From the NCBI RefSeq assembly GCF_032921865.1, contig NZ_CP136684.1, positions 3,569,001 through 3,633,000 of the forward strand: 64,000 nucleotides of DNA, in the 5' to 3' direction. This DNA comes from Thalassospira lucentensis (GTDB lineage Bacteria > Pseudomonadota > Alphaproteobacteria > Rhodospirillales > Thalassospiraceae). The notes beneath the pieces were generated by a model. The model did no database searches. It saw only the letters and a list, made by a program, of their open reading frames with translations, and was not told where the DNA came from. The translations under genes and the position numbers were made by a program. Below, piece after piece: positions 9,599 through 18,714 of the stretch. How positions within the stretch are numbered: the first letter of the stretch is position 1; each line of letters starts with the position of its first letter.

Positions 9599-10597
9599 AT
9601 GCTGACTTTCTTGGCAAGACGGCTTTTTGTCATGATGCCCACGCTGTTTTTTATCAGCGTGCTGGTGTTCATCATCATTCAATTGCCGCCGGGCGACTTC
9701 CTGTCCACCTATCTGAATGAATTGCAGGCGCAGGGCGAAGCGGTCGATCCGGCCAAGATTGCTTTCCTCAAACAGCAATACGGCCTTGATCAGCCGATCT
9801 GGCTGCAATATTTCGATTGGGCCTGGGGATTACTGCATGGCGATCTTGGTTTTTCCTTCGAATATAACCTTCCGGTCACCGAGGTGGTCGGGGATCGCCT
9901 TTGGCTTTCGGTCGTTCTGAATTTCAGCACGGTCCTGTTCATCTATATCGTCAGCTTCCCGATCGGAATCTATTCGGCCACCCGTCAATATAGCTGGGGC
10001 GATTATGGCTTTACCTTGCTCGGCTTTCTCGGTCTTGCCATGCCGAACTTCCTGTTTGCGCTGATTCTGCTTTATTATGCCAACGTGGTTTTCGGAACCT
10101 CTATCGGTGGGTTGATGGACCCGGAATTCATCAATCAGGGCTGGTCCTTTGCCAAGGTCATGTCGGTCGCCGAACATCTTTGGGCACCGGTTCTGGTGAT
10201 TGGTACGTCGGGAACGGCGTCGATGATCCGGCGTCTGCGTGCCAACCTGCTTGATGAACTGGGCAAACAATATGTCGTTACCGCCCACGCCAAGGGCCTG
10301 TCGCCAGCGCGGGTTCTGTTCAAGTATCCGCTGCGCATGGCCCTGAACCCGTTCATCGCCGATATCGGCAATATCCTGCCGCAGGTTGTCTCGGGCTCTG
10401 TGCTGGTATCTGTTGTGATGTCGCTGCCGACCACCGGGCCGATGTTGCTTGCCGCCCTGCAAAGTCAGGACATGTATTTGGCAGGATCATTCCTGATGTT
10501 TCTGGCGCTTCTGACTGTGGTCGGCATGTTTGTATCTGATCTGCTTCTTGCCTGGCTTGATCCCCGAATTCGCCTGCAGGGAGGGGTATCACAATGA
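9599..10597 (+). CDS. ABC transporter permease (DppB/OppB type)
   Basis: A 332-residue inner-membrane permease with six predicted transmembrane segments, the first at residues 9-30. The conserved EAA-loop region that contacts the ATPase is seen in LLDELGKQYVVTAHAKGLS (about residues 217-235). DppB-type features such as the N-terminal PPGDFLSTY segment and the FGLDQP-like QQYGLDQPIW stretch are present. It pairs with the next gene (4-nt overlap) to form the translocation channel. Confidence 0.92.
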   Translation: MLTFLARRLFVMMPTLFFISVLVFIIIQLPPGDFLSTYLNELQAQGEAVDPAKIAFLKQQYGLDQPIWLQYFDWAWGLLHGDLGFSFEYNLPVTEVVGDRLWLSVVLNFSTVLFIYIVSFPIGIYSATRQYSWGDYGFTLLGFLGLAMPNFLFALILLYYANVVFGTSIGGLMDPEFINQGWSFAKVMSVAEHLWAPVLVIGTSGTASMIRRLRANLLDELGKQYVVTAHAKGLSPARVLFKYPLRMALNPFIADIGNILPQVVSGSVLVSVVMSLPTTGPMLLAALQSQDMYLAGSFLMFLALLTVVGMFVSDLLLAWLDPRIRLQGGVSQ

Positions 10598-11763
10598 GCC
10601 GCAGCGACGATAAACGTAACGAGCATTTCATTGATACCGCACCTTTTGATCCCTGGGATCGCGAGGAACTGACACCCGCGCAGGAAAAATACTATCTTGC
10701 GTCACAGTGGCAGCTGATCTGGTGGAGGCTTAAACGTCATCGGCTGGCTTATGTTTCGCTGATCATTCTGGCGATCATGTATGCATCCGTTTTCATCGTT
10801 GAAATCCTTGCGCCCTATGCGCAGGAAACGCGGAACTCGGAATATATCCATCACCAGCCACAGGCAATTCATCTGTTTCATGACGGGAAATTTGTCGGAC
10901 CCTTTACCTATGGCACCGATTTCTCGATTGATATGGAAACGCTGAAACCGATCTATACGCCAAGCGACAGCCGCGTCGAAAAAATCCGCTTCTTCTGTTC
11001 TGGTGATCCCTATGAATTCTGGGGCCTGTTCGAAGCCGATTTTCATGTGATGTGCCCGGCCGAGGACGGAACCCTGTTCCTGTTGGGCACGGATCGGCTG
11101 GGGCGCGATATGCTGTCACGAATGATTTACGGCGCACGCGTGTCGCTGACCATTGGTCTGGTCGGTATCGCGGTCAGTTTCATTCTCGGCATTCTGATTG
11201 GCGGGGCGGCGGGGTATTACGGCGGATGGGTCGATGCAACCGCGCAGCGTCTGATCGAAGTCATCCGCTCCATGCCCGAAATCCCGTTATGGATGGCGCT
11301 ATCGGCGGCCTTGCCGGTAACATGGAGCCCCATCCTGATCTATTTCGGGATCACGATCATTCTGGGCCTGATCGACTGGACAGGACTTGCGCGTGCGGTG
11401 CGATCAAAACTTCTGGCGCTGCGCGAAGAAGACTATGCCCTTGCCGCACGCCTGATGGGGGCAAAACCCAAACGCATCATCGCCCGCCATCTGCTGCCGA
11501 ACTTTGCCAGCCACCTGATCGCATCGGTAACCCTTTCGATACCTAACATGATCCTTGGCGAAACAGCACTCAGTTTCCTTGGCCTTGGCCTTCGCGCACC
11601 TGTTACCAGTTGGGGTGTGCTTCTGAACGAGGCCCAGAACATCAACGCCGTTGCGGTTTATCCTTGGCTAATGTTGCCAGTCGTACCGGTCGTGATCGTC
11701 GTTCTGGCGTTCAACTTCCTTGGTGATGGCCTGCGGGATGCGGCTGATCCCTACAAGAATTGA
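10594..11763 (+). CDS. ABC transporter permease (DppC/YejE type) with periplasmic insert
   Basis: A 389-residue permease, about 80-100 residues longer than ordinary DppC. The extra length sits between the first transmembrane helix (about residues 53-72) and the second, and would lie in the periplasm. The insert contains two cysteines, Cys135 and Cys154, able to form a disulfide. After it come GTDRLGRDMLSRMIYG (the usual DppC entry motif) and the EAA loop LREEDYALAARLMGAKPKR. Such inserts are known in YejE-like permeases. It is the last gene of the run and is followed by a terminator at 11781. Confidence 0.92.
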   Translation: MSRSDDKRNEHFIDTAPFDPWDREELTPAQEKYYLASQWQLIWWRLKRHRLAYVSLIILAIMYASVFIVEILAPYAQETRNSEYIHHQPQAIHLFHDGKFVGPFTYGTDFSIDMETLKPIYTPSDSRVEKIRFFCSGDPYEFWGLFEADFHVMCPAEDGTLFLLGTDRLGRDMLSRMIYGARVSLTIGLVGIAVSFILGILIGGAAGYYGGWVDATAQRLIEVIRSMPEIPLWMALSAALPVTWSPILIYFGITIILGLIDWTGLARAVRSKLLALREEDYALAARLMGAKPKRIIARHLLPNFASHLIASVTLSIPNMILGETALSFLGLGLRAPVTSWGVLLNEAQNINAVAVYPWLMLPVVPVVIVVLAFNFLGDGLRDAADPYKN

Positions 11764-11779
11764 TCTTTCTGCCAAATGC

Positions 11780-11817
11780 AAAACAGCCCGTCAGTGTGTG
11801 GCGGGCTGTTCTGTTTT
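11780..11817. terminator. Bidirectional terminator between convergent genes
   Basis: AACAGCCCG at 11782-11790 pairs with CGGGCTGTT ending at 11810 around a 10-nt loop. A T-run follows on the plus strand and an A-run precedes it, so it can end both the ABC operon and the convergent MFS gene. Confidence 0.8.
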
Positions 11818-12997
11818 AACGCGGAACCGGATTTGATCGCAGTTGGGCCATGGAAGGCACCATCGCAATCAACGAAAGTGCCAGCCCAAAGCCGCAAACA
11901 GCGGGCCAGCCACCCAGTCCCCAGGCGTAAGTCGCCCCGGCCGAGCCGAACGAACCGCCAAGAAACATGCCGGTCATATAAACGGTATTGATCCGGCTGC
12001 GCGCCTCGGGGACCAGACCGAAAATCACATGCTGGTTGGAAATCATTGCGCTTTGCACGCCGAAATCCAGAATGATCACGCCAAGGATTAGCCCGGCCAG
12101 TGCCGTCCAAAGCCCAAATGCCAGCCACGAAATCACACAAATGATGACACCTGCGGCAATGACGCGTGACGGGCCATATCGATCCGCCAGCCGACCCGAA
12201 AGGGGCGCTGCCAGAACACCAATCGCCCCAAGAACACCGAACAGCCCGGCGATATCTGCCCCCAGCTGATAATCGGGTTCCTGAAGATGCAGTGCCAATA
12301 TGGTCCAGAAGGCCGAAAATGATCCGAACAGGGCAGCCTGCGTCAATGTCGCACGGCGAAGGGCCGGCTGTTGCTTGCACAGGAACAGCACGGATAAAAG
12401 GGCTTCGCCATAGCCGATGGATGTGCGTGCCTTGTCCTTTGGCAACATCACCGCCATCAGGATCGCAGCAAGAACCGCCACCGGGGCGGCAAGCCAGAAC
12501 ATTTCGCGCCAACCAAGATGGGTTGAAACAAACCCCGCCAGCGTGCGGCTCAAAAGAATACCGCAAAGCAGGCCCGCCATAACCGTTCCGATGGTTTTGC
12601 CACGGCTTTCGGGCGGAGTCAGTGCGGTCGCATAGGGGATGATCTGCTGGGCGACAGTCGAACAGGCACCCAGCAGGACTGACGAGGCAAACAGAATGTA
12701 ATCTGTCGGTGCGGATCCCTCGATCACAAGCACAAGGGCCAGCAGAAGAAACTGCAGGACGATCAGTTTGCGCCGGTCAAACAAATCGCCAAGTGGCACC
12801 AGCAAAAACAGGCCAATGGCGTATCCCAACTGCGTTGCCGTCGGGATCAGGGCCGCTGTGCCGCTTTGGCCGAATTCCGCCATGATGATGCCAAGCATCG
12901 GCTGATTATAATAGATATTGGCAACGGCAAGACCGGCAGCGATCGCCATGACAAAGGTCAGTCCCCGGCCAAGACCCGGAGCATCTGTTCGCGACAT
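11816..12997 (-). CDS. MFS transporter (drug:H+ antiporter-like)
   Basis: A 393-residue, 12-helix major facilitator protein. The opening hydrophobic segment with NIYYNQPMLGIIMAEFG (about residues 27-43) and the loop PLGDLFDRRK (the A motif between helices 2 and 3) are typical of the DHA1-like exporters of unknown substrate common in proteobacteria. It stands alone between a terminator and a 119-nt gap before the next gene on the same strand. The upstream sequence near 13000-13010 (TTAATC/GATTAA) is AT-rich and may hold its promoter. Confidence 0.88.
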   Translation of the reverse strand: MSRTDAPGLGRGLTFVMAIAAGLAVANIYYNQPMLGIIMAEFGQSGTAALIPTATQLGYAIGLFLLVPLGDLFDRRKLIVLQFLLLALVLVIEGSAPTDYILFASSVLLGACSTVAQQIIPYATALTPPESRGKTIGTVMAGLLCGILLSRTLAGFVSTHLGWREMFWLAAPVAVLAAILMAVMLPKDKARTSIGYGEALLSVLFLCKQQPALRRATLTQAALFGSFSAFWTILALHLQEPDYQLGADIAGLFGVLGAIGVLAAPLSGRLADRYGPSRVIAAGVIICVISWLAFGLWTALAGLILGVIILDFGVQSAMISNQHVIFGLVPEARSRINTVYMTGMFLGGSFGSAGATYAWGLGGWPAVCGFGLALSLIAMVPSMAQLRSNPVPR

Positions 12998-13116
12998 CGA
13001 CTTAATCCTGATTAATCTCGGGTCGGGTGGAAGGACGTTTTCCCGGCGGGCAGGCGGGGCTTGGCGCCCTGTTGTTTCCGTAAATTACGGCTTGGCTTGA
13101 TCTTATCTGGTCGGAA

Positions 13117-13974
13117 TTACTTTTTGCGCAACCATAAACTGGTCTCATGCGCACCTTCGGGAAGGTGAATGCCATTGGCAATCGACTTGCTCAGAAGATC
13201 CTTCAGGCGTGTCGTGGCATAGGCACTGGACCACAGGATTTCAAACCCGTTCCCGGCAAGCAACGCCGCGACGCCCTGCTGTTCGTTATATCCGCGCCAT
13301 TGCCAGATTTCCGGGTAATCATCGGGCAGGGTGATGTCATGAATATGAATGATCGTCCCGCTAGGCAATGACGGTATGACCGTTGAAAACAGCAGATCAA
13401 CATCCGTTCCGGGCATCAGGATATGGCTTGAATCAATCGAAAGAATATCCGCACCCGACAATGACCTGAACACGGTCGGATCGGCTTTTTGCACGATGGT
13501 CCGTTCAACCGTGATCGGAAGGGCTGCAATATCGGCACGTGGTGCCGGATCTATCGCGTGAAAGAGGGTTTCAAGTTCACCATCCAGAATGGCGCGATAA
13601 TAAAATCGTGTCGAATGACCCGATCCGATTTCAATAATCCGTTCCGGGCGAAATTCACGCGTCAGCACATAAGCCATCATCCCGTCCAGCCGCGGGAACC
13701 AGCTTTGCTGCCAGCGCGGGTCGGGCGGGGTGGCATTGCCGAAACTGGCAAACGCATCCTGATATTTGGCGGCCTTTGTAAGCCATGCCTTCATGGTCGG
13801 TGCGGCCTGATCCATCATTGCCTCGATGGCCGGGTAATGCGGTCGACCAACGGCATTGGCGGTTTCGGCGGCATAGCGATACGGAATGAAATAACCGGCA
13901 GGCGACGCTGTCAGAAGCGTCTTAAGCCCCAGTTTCAAACGGCGCCATTTCCGTGGAAGCGGAAGATTGCTCAT
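13117..13974 (-). CDS. Class I SAM-dependent methyltransferase (Methyltransf_24-like)
   Basis: A 285-residue protein with the AdoMet-binding motif IIEIGSGHS at residues 113-121 and an acidic second strand (HAIDPAPRADI). Later SIDSSHILMPGTDVDLLF and IIHIHDITLPDDYPE match the class I O-methyltransferase layout. The ATG at 13974 is preferred over a GTG at 14007 because GGGGGGA lies just upstream of it. It is the last gene of the dusA-mnmC-MFS run. Its substrate is unknown; related proteins are often found in glycan clusters. Confidence 0.85.
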   Translation of the reverse strand: MSNLPLPRKWRRLKLGLKTLLTASPAGYFIPYRYAAETANAVGRPHYPAIEAMMDQAAPTMKAWLTKAAKYQDAFASFGNATPPDPRWQQSWFPRLDGMMAYVLTREFRPERIIEIGSGHSTRFYYRAILDGELETLFHAIDPAPRADIAALPITVERTIVQKADPTVFRSLSGADILSIDSSHILMPGTDVDLLFSTVIPSLPSGTIIHIHDITLPDDYPEIWQWRGYNEQQGVAALLAGNGFEILWSSAYATTRLKDLLSKSIANGIHLPEGAHETSLWLRKK

Positions 13975-13999
13975 CAGATTTCCCCCCGGGGCACCCCGG

Positions 14000-15196
14000 T
14001 CAGTCACAAAACGTGTTGTCTTCGCCGCGCCAGCGCCGGATCAGCCAAAGCGCAAAAAAGAACGCAACAATCGAAAGTCCGCTCATGGCGTAATAGGCAT
14101 GCGACCCGAAATGATCATAAAGCGGACCGGATGCCCAGATCGCACTGCCAAGAAAAACACCCATCGACAATGTCGCCATCAGACTTTGCGCCGACGTCGC
14201 CAATTGGGATGGCACCGCACGGGCAATAAAGCTGACAGCCGCCAGATGGGTAATACCAAATGTCATGGCGTGCAATGGCTGCACCAGAACAATCAGCCAG
14301 AAATTGTCGGTCATGCCCAGAACTGACCAGCGCAAAACACCGGATGCCGCTCCAATGGCAAACAGGACCCCTGGATGCCGCCCCCGGACATATTTCCCGG
14401 CAAAGGCAAAAAGGGCGATTTCGGCAATCACCCCAATGGACCAGAACGCCCCGATCACATCGTGGGTATACCCGACATTTTCCCAATGGACGGAGGCAAA
14501 GCTGTAATAGGTGCCGTGCGATCCTTGCGCAAAACCGATGCAGCCCAGATAAATCAGGAATACCGGTTTGCGCAGCAGATAGATAATTGATGATCCGGAC
14601 CGCAACGGTCGGTCGGTTTGTGGATCGGGCATACGGGTGACGATGGCAAAATTGACAATCCCGGCAATGAACAGCAGCCAGACAATCCAGGCGGTCGATG
14701 TCCCGTCCAGCACCCATCCCGCGCCATAAGAGGCCCCGATAAACGCAAGCGACCCCCAAAGCCGCACCCGCCCGTAATCAAGTTCCTTGGCCTTGCATTC
14801 ATGCACTGTAATCGTCGTACCCAGCGGCAATAACGGCGCAAAGGTGAAGCCGATGATCACTGACAATCCTGCCAGCCACCAGAAATTGCTTGATACCGGG
14901 AAGGCAAGAACCGTAACGACATAAATCCCCGCCAGCCAAAGCATCGGCGTTTTACGGTTGCCCGTACGGTCCGCGCGTTGTGCAATCAATGGGTCGGCAA
15001 AAACCCGAACCCAGTTGGGCAGGGACAGCAGAATGCCGATTTCGCCCGCCGATAATCCCTGGCTTTTCAACCAGACCGGCCAATAGGGCAGAAACACACC
15101 CTGAATAAGGAAAAGCCCCACGAAAAACAGCGCAAGGATCGTTGCGGTTTTCATGCTCGGGTCGTCTAATGACGGAAGGATGGGTTTATTGATCAT
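14000..15196 (-). CDS. MFS transporter (HcaT / PPP-type)
   Basis: A 398-residue membrane protein with 12 predicted helices that resembles the 3-phenylpropionate-transporter (HcaT) subgroup: GVFLPYWPVWLKSQGLSAG near the start, then PLIAQRADRTGNRK, and DYGRVRLWGSLAFIGASY in the middle. It overlaps the end of mnmC by 4 nt (ATGA), so it is translated from the same message. Its link to tRNA modification is positional only. The substrate cannot be inferred. Confidence 0.85.
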   Translation of the reverse strand: MINKPILPSLDDPSMKTATILALFFVGLFLIQGVFLPYWPVWLKSQGLSAGEIGILLSLPNWVRVFADPLIAQRADRTGNRKTPMLWLAGIYVVTVLAFPVSSNFWWLAGLSVIIGFTFAPLLPLGTTITVHECKAKELDYGRVRLWGSLAFIGASYGAGWVLDGTSTAWIVWLLFIAGIVNFAIVTRMPDPQTDRPLRSGSSIIYLLRKPVFLIYLGCIGFAQGSHGTYYSFASVHWENVGYTHDVIGAFWSIGVIAEIALFAFAGKYVRGRHPGVLFAIGAASGVLRWSVLGMTDNFWLIVLVQPLHAMTFGITHLAAVSFIARAVPSQLATSAQSLMATLSMGVFLGSAIWASGPLYDHFGSHAYYAMSGLSIVAFFFALWLIRRWRGEDNTFCD

Positions 15197-17226
15197 GCCG
15201 TGATCTGCCGCCGTTTAAGACCACGCACGATGAACCGCGCAGGATGGAGCGCATCCATCAGGGACTTTTCAAGGGGCAGGGGCATATTGCATATCTCGCT
15301 GGCAATTATTTCGGCGGCGAGCGGGGCAGCAATCAGCCCGCGTGCGCCAAATCCGGTACAGATATACACGTCTTTGTGGTAAGTCGCATCGACATATCGT
15401 GCCGCCTTTTTCCCTTTGTCTATATCGGCATAAGCCAGAAGATAGGCACCATAGTCCGGTGCAGGACCAACTACGGGCAAATGATCTGGGGTTGTGGTCC
15501 GAAGTGCCGCCCGGCCAGACAGTGCCGCCGGATCAAGCACATCGGCAAGCTTTGGCAATACCTTGCCCAGTTGCCTGACATTGAAGGCATGATCGTCTTC
15601 GCGTAAATCCGTCTGGCTATCGTCGCGCCCGAATGTCGCGCCAAACACATGAATGCCATTTCGCGCCGGGGTCAGGTATCCCTTGTGACTTAACACACAA
15701 CGGATCGGATGATCCCCGTAACAGTCCCGAAGCACGCCTTCGTCAAAATAACTGATCTGCCCACGTACCGGACGCAGGTAATCCGCAAGCCAGTCGGTTT
15801 GGTAAAATGCGCCGGTTTCGGTGGCACCTGCGATGATGATGGCATCAAACGGGCCAAATTCACGATCATCGGCGGATTTCACTACTTTGCCGTCGCCATC
15901 GTCAAAAATGCCGACGATATTCGCCCTCGTATGGCATTCAATCCCACGCGCAAGGTACGACACCAGTGACGGCGGATTGACCCAGCCCGCATCTGGATAA
16001 AACAACCCGCCATGCGGCAGCGGCAGGCCAAAGATGGTACTGGATTCTTCGCGATCAAGCAAACGGACCAGATCGGGACTTTGCCCCAGTCTATTGATCA
16101 GTCCTGCCTGACGTTCTTCATCACGCGGGCCCGATATCAGATCAAGCACGCCACAGAAACCGGCTTCGATATGTGCGGCTTCTGCAAGTGTCCTTACCAA
16201 TCGCTGGCTATAGCGAAAACCCGCTTCGTAAAACCGCCCAGTGATTGCGTCATCGACGGTAAGGTAGGGTTCAAGCATCCCGATCGGGTTGCCGGATGCC
16301 GCGTCGGCCAAATGATCCGATTTTTCAAAAAGCGTTACCGCACATCCGCGATTGTGCAGGGCGTGCGCACAGGCGGCACCGGCCATGCCGCCGCCAATGA
16401 CTGCGATTTGTTTTTTGCCGGTTGTCTTTGGCAAAACAAACCAGGGATTTTGATCAATTCCTTTGCCGCTGGTGTCCTGATCAGGGGTATCCCTCGGCGC
16501 AAGTCTGGCCGTAATCATATCGCGCTTATAGGCATATCCCTTGCGCTTGTTGATCTCGAACCCGGCCTGTTCCAGCCCGTCGCGCACGATGCGTGCCGCA
16601 CTGAATGTCGCAAGGGTCGCTCCATCATGACTTGATGCCGCGGCAAGAGCATTGAACAATTCCGGCCGCCACATATCGGGATTGCGCGACGGCGCAAAAC
16701 CATCAAGGAACCAGCAATCGATTGTTCCGTGATAATCACGGTAACAGTCAATCGCATCCCCGATCAGAAGTGTCAGCGTGACCGAACCATCATCCGATCC
16801 AAAACGATGTACACCGGGCAACATGGTTCCGGTCGGCCATTGCGCGACCAGTTGCCTTGAAATATCGGCCAATTCCGGCCAGTTCTGATGTGCGCGTGCC
16901 ATCGCATCACGCGTTAGTGGGAATTTCTCGACCGATACGAAATGAAGCCGTCTGGACCGCGCCGGGTCCTTTTGCCAGCAATCCCACGCGGCAAGAAAAT
17001 TCAGGCCTGTGCCAAAGCCGGTTTCGCCAATCGTGAAATTCTCACGGTTTTGCCAAGCCTCGGGAAGGTTATTGCCCGCCACAAACACATATTGCGTTTC
17101 GGCCAAGCCGTTCTTCGGATTGTAATAGATATCACCAAATTGCCGGGAATAGGGGACGTTCCCGTCGCGCCAGATAATGCCGTCGGCTATTTCGGCGTTA
17201 TCGCCGGATGGTTCATCTGCGCTCAT
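15193..17226 (-). CDS. mnmC: MnmC, bifunctional tRNA mnm5s2U34 biosynthesis enzyme
   Basis: A 677-residue fusion that finishes the mnm5s2U modification at the wobble base of certain tRNAs. The N-terminal methyltransferase half (MnmD) has the AdoMet motif IGETGFGTGLNF (residues 66-77) and DCWFLDGFAPSRNPDMW. The C-terminal half is an FAD oxidoreductase beginning with IAVIGGGMAGAACA (about residues 273-286), which removes the carboxymethyl group from cmnm5U. Length and domain order match the full enzyme. It overlaps dusA upstream and the MFS gene downstream by 4 nt each. Confidence 0.95.
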   Translation of the reverse strand: MSADEPSGDNAEIADGIIWRDGNVPYSRQFGDIYYNPKNGLAETQYVFVAGNNLPEAWQNRENFTIGETGFGTGLNFLAAWDCWQKDPARSRRLHFVSVEKFPLTRDAMARAHQNWPELADISRQLVAQWPTGTMLPGVHRFGSDDGSVTLTLLIGDAIDCYRDYHGTIDCWFLDGFAPSRNPDMWRPELFNALAAASSHDGATLATFSAARIVRDGLEQAGFEINKRKGYAYKRDMITARLAPRDTPDQDTSGKGIDQNPWFVLPKTTGKKQIAVIGGGMAGAACAHALHNRGCAVTLFEKSDHLADAASGNPIGMLEPYLTVDDAITGRFYEAGFRYSQRLVRTLAEAAHIEAGFCGVLDLISGPRDEERQAGLINRLGQSPDLVRLLDREESSTIFGLPLPHGGLFYPDAGWVNPPSLVSYLARGIECHTRANIVGIFDDGDGKVVKSADDREFGPFDAIIIAGATETGAFYQTDWLADYLRPVRGQISYFDEGVLRDCYGDHPIRCVLSHKGYLTPARNGIHVFGATFGRDDSQTDLREDDHAFNVRQLGKVLPKLADVLDPAALSGRAALRTTTPDHLPVVGPAPDYGAYLLAYADIDKGKKAARYVDATYHKDVYICTGFGARGLIAAPLAAEIIASEICNMPLPLEKSLMDALHPARFIVRGLKRRQITA

Positions 17227-18218
17227 GCAGACAGTGCCTCGGCATCTTCTTCGGACACAAGTGCCAGTGCTTCGCGCACGGTATCAACACCCGCACCCTT
17301 GCGATGGGCATTTTCGCTTAGATACCGGCGCCATTGTTTGGCTCCGCGCATATGCTGAAACAGTCCCAGCATATGCCGCGTCACATGGCCAAGCGTCCCG
17401 TTGTCCGATTTCAGATGTTCGTCAATATAGGGCAGCATCGCCTCGACCACCTGATGGCGGCTTGGGACCGGGGTCTTATCGCCATAAAAACGACGGTCGA
17501 CATCCGAAAGAACATAGGGGTTCTGATAGGCTTCACGCCCGATCATCACACCATCAACCTGTTTAAGGTGCTCTTCGGTTTCGTTCAGCGTCCTGATGCC
17601 GCCATTGATCAGGATTTCAAGTTCCGGCAATTCCTGTTTCAACTGGTAAACCAGTTCATATTTAAGCGGTGGAACTTCGCGGTTTTCCTTGGGGCTGAGC
17701 CCGTTCAGCCACGCCTTGCGGGCGTGCACGATGAATGTCTTGCACCCGGCATCGGCCACGGTTTCTACAAATCGTTTAAGTGACGGGTAATCTTCCTGAT
17801 CATCGATGCCGATACGGTTTTTGACCGTTACCGGCGCGTCGCTGGCGCCAATCATCGCCTTGACGCAATTTGCCACCACATCGGGTGTCGCCATCAGACA
17901 GGCACCAAAGGCACCGTTCTGCACGCGATCTGACGGGCAACCGCAATTCAGGTTGATCTCGTCATAGGCATAATCATTAGCAATCTCGCAGGCGCGCGCC
18001 AGATCATCGGGGTTACTGCCACCAAGCTGCAGGGCAACGGGATGTTCGAGCGCGTCATAACGCAAATGCCGGTCCGCGCCGCCATGAATGATCGCCCCTG
18101 TGGTGACCATTTCGGTATAAAGCAACGTATGCCGACTGATCTGCCGCAAGAAATAGCGATCATGCCGATCCGTCCAATCCATCATCGGGGCGACGGAAAT
18201 ACGCCGATTGACAGTCAT
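17223..18218 (-). CDS. dusA: tRNA-dihydrouridine(20/20a) synthase DusA
   Basis: An FMN-dependent enzyme that reduces uridines 20 and 20a in the tRNA D-loop using NADPH. It opens with the DusA signature VAPMMDWTDRHDRYFLR and holds the catalytic-cysteine segment LNCGCPSDRVQNGAFGACLM. The ATG at 18218 gives 331 residues, the usual length, with AGGA 10 nt upstream; starts at 18242 or 18305 would add non-conserved residues. It is the first gene of a four-gene overlapping operon with mnmC, an MFS transporter and a methyltransferase. Confidence 0.94.
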   Translation of the reverse strand: MTVNRRISVAPMMDWTDRHDRYFLRQISRHTLLYTEMVTTGAIIHGGADRHLRYDALEHPVALQLGGSNPDDLARACEIANDYAYDEINLNCGCPSDRVQNGAFGACLMATPDVVANCVKAMIGASDAPVTVKNRIGIDDQEDYPSLKRFVETVADAGCKTFIVHARKAWLNGLSPKENREVPPLKYELVYQLKQELPELEILINGGIRTLNETEEHLKQVDGVMIGREAYQNPYVLSDVDRRFYGDKTPVPSRHQVVEAMLPYIDEHLKSDNGTLGHVTRHMLGLFQHMRGAKQWRRYLSENAHRKGAGVDTVREALALVSEEDAEALSA

Positions 18219-18360
18219 ACCGAGTTGTTCCTGATCCTGCATATCTGATTGGGGTTGCCGTTTTCCGGGCGCGGTCTTTATATATGTTCCGGGATTTAGG
18301 GTCAAAACTCATTCGGCGATGCATGGCTGCATCGCGCATTGCGAAATACAGGAAGAATTC

Positions 18361-18714
18361 ATGATCACCGTCTATGGCATCAAAAACTGCGACACAGTCA
18401 AAAAGTCCCTGAAATGGTTCGACGCCAAGGGATTTGAACACAAGTTCCATGATTTCCGCGTTGACGGAATTGATGCCAGAACCATCGAAGGCTGGCTTGC
18501 CGAAGTCGGCGGCAAGACCCTTATCAATAAACGCGGTCCAAGCTATCGCAATCTTTCCGATGACGACAAGGCAGTGCTTGAAAATGACGATGCGGCTGCG
18601 GCCGAAATCCTTGCTGCCAATCCGACCGTGATCAAACGTCCGGTTGTCGATTTCGGTACAACCCGAACCGTAGCCTATGACGAAGGACGCTGGTCCGAAC
18701 TGGCCGGAGCATGA
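18361..18714 (+). CDS. ArsC/Spx family reductase (YffB-like)
   Basis: A 117-residue thioredoxin-fold protein with the single N-terminal cysteine in KNCDTVKKSLKW (Cys10) and the later RGPSYRNL segment typical of the YffB branch of the ArsC/Spx family. True arsenate reductase activity is not assured; YffB proteins are usually glutathione-dependent thiol reductases of unknown target. The ATG at 18361 is chosen for the AGGAAG 4-8 nt upstream; the longer frame from 18319 lacks one. It overlaps the HAD gene by 4 nt. Confidence 0.9.
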   Translation: MITVYGIKNCDTVKKSLKWFDAKGFEHKFHDFRVDGIDARTIEGWLAEVGGKTLINKRGPSYRNLSDDDKAVLENDDAAAAEILAANPTVIKRPVVDFGTTRTVAYDEGRWSELAGA

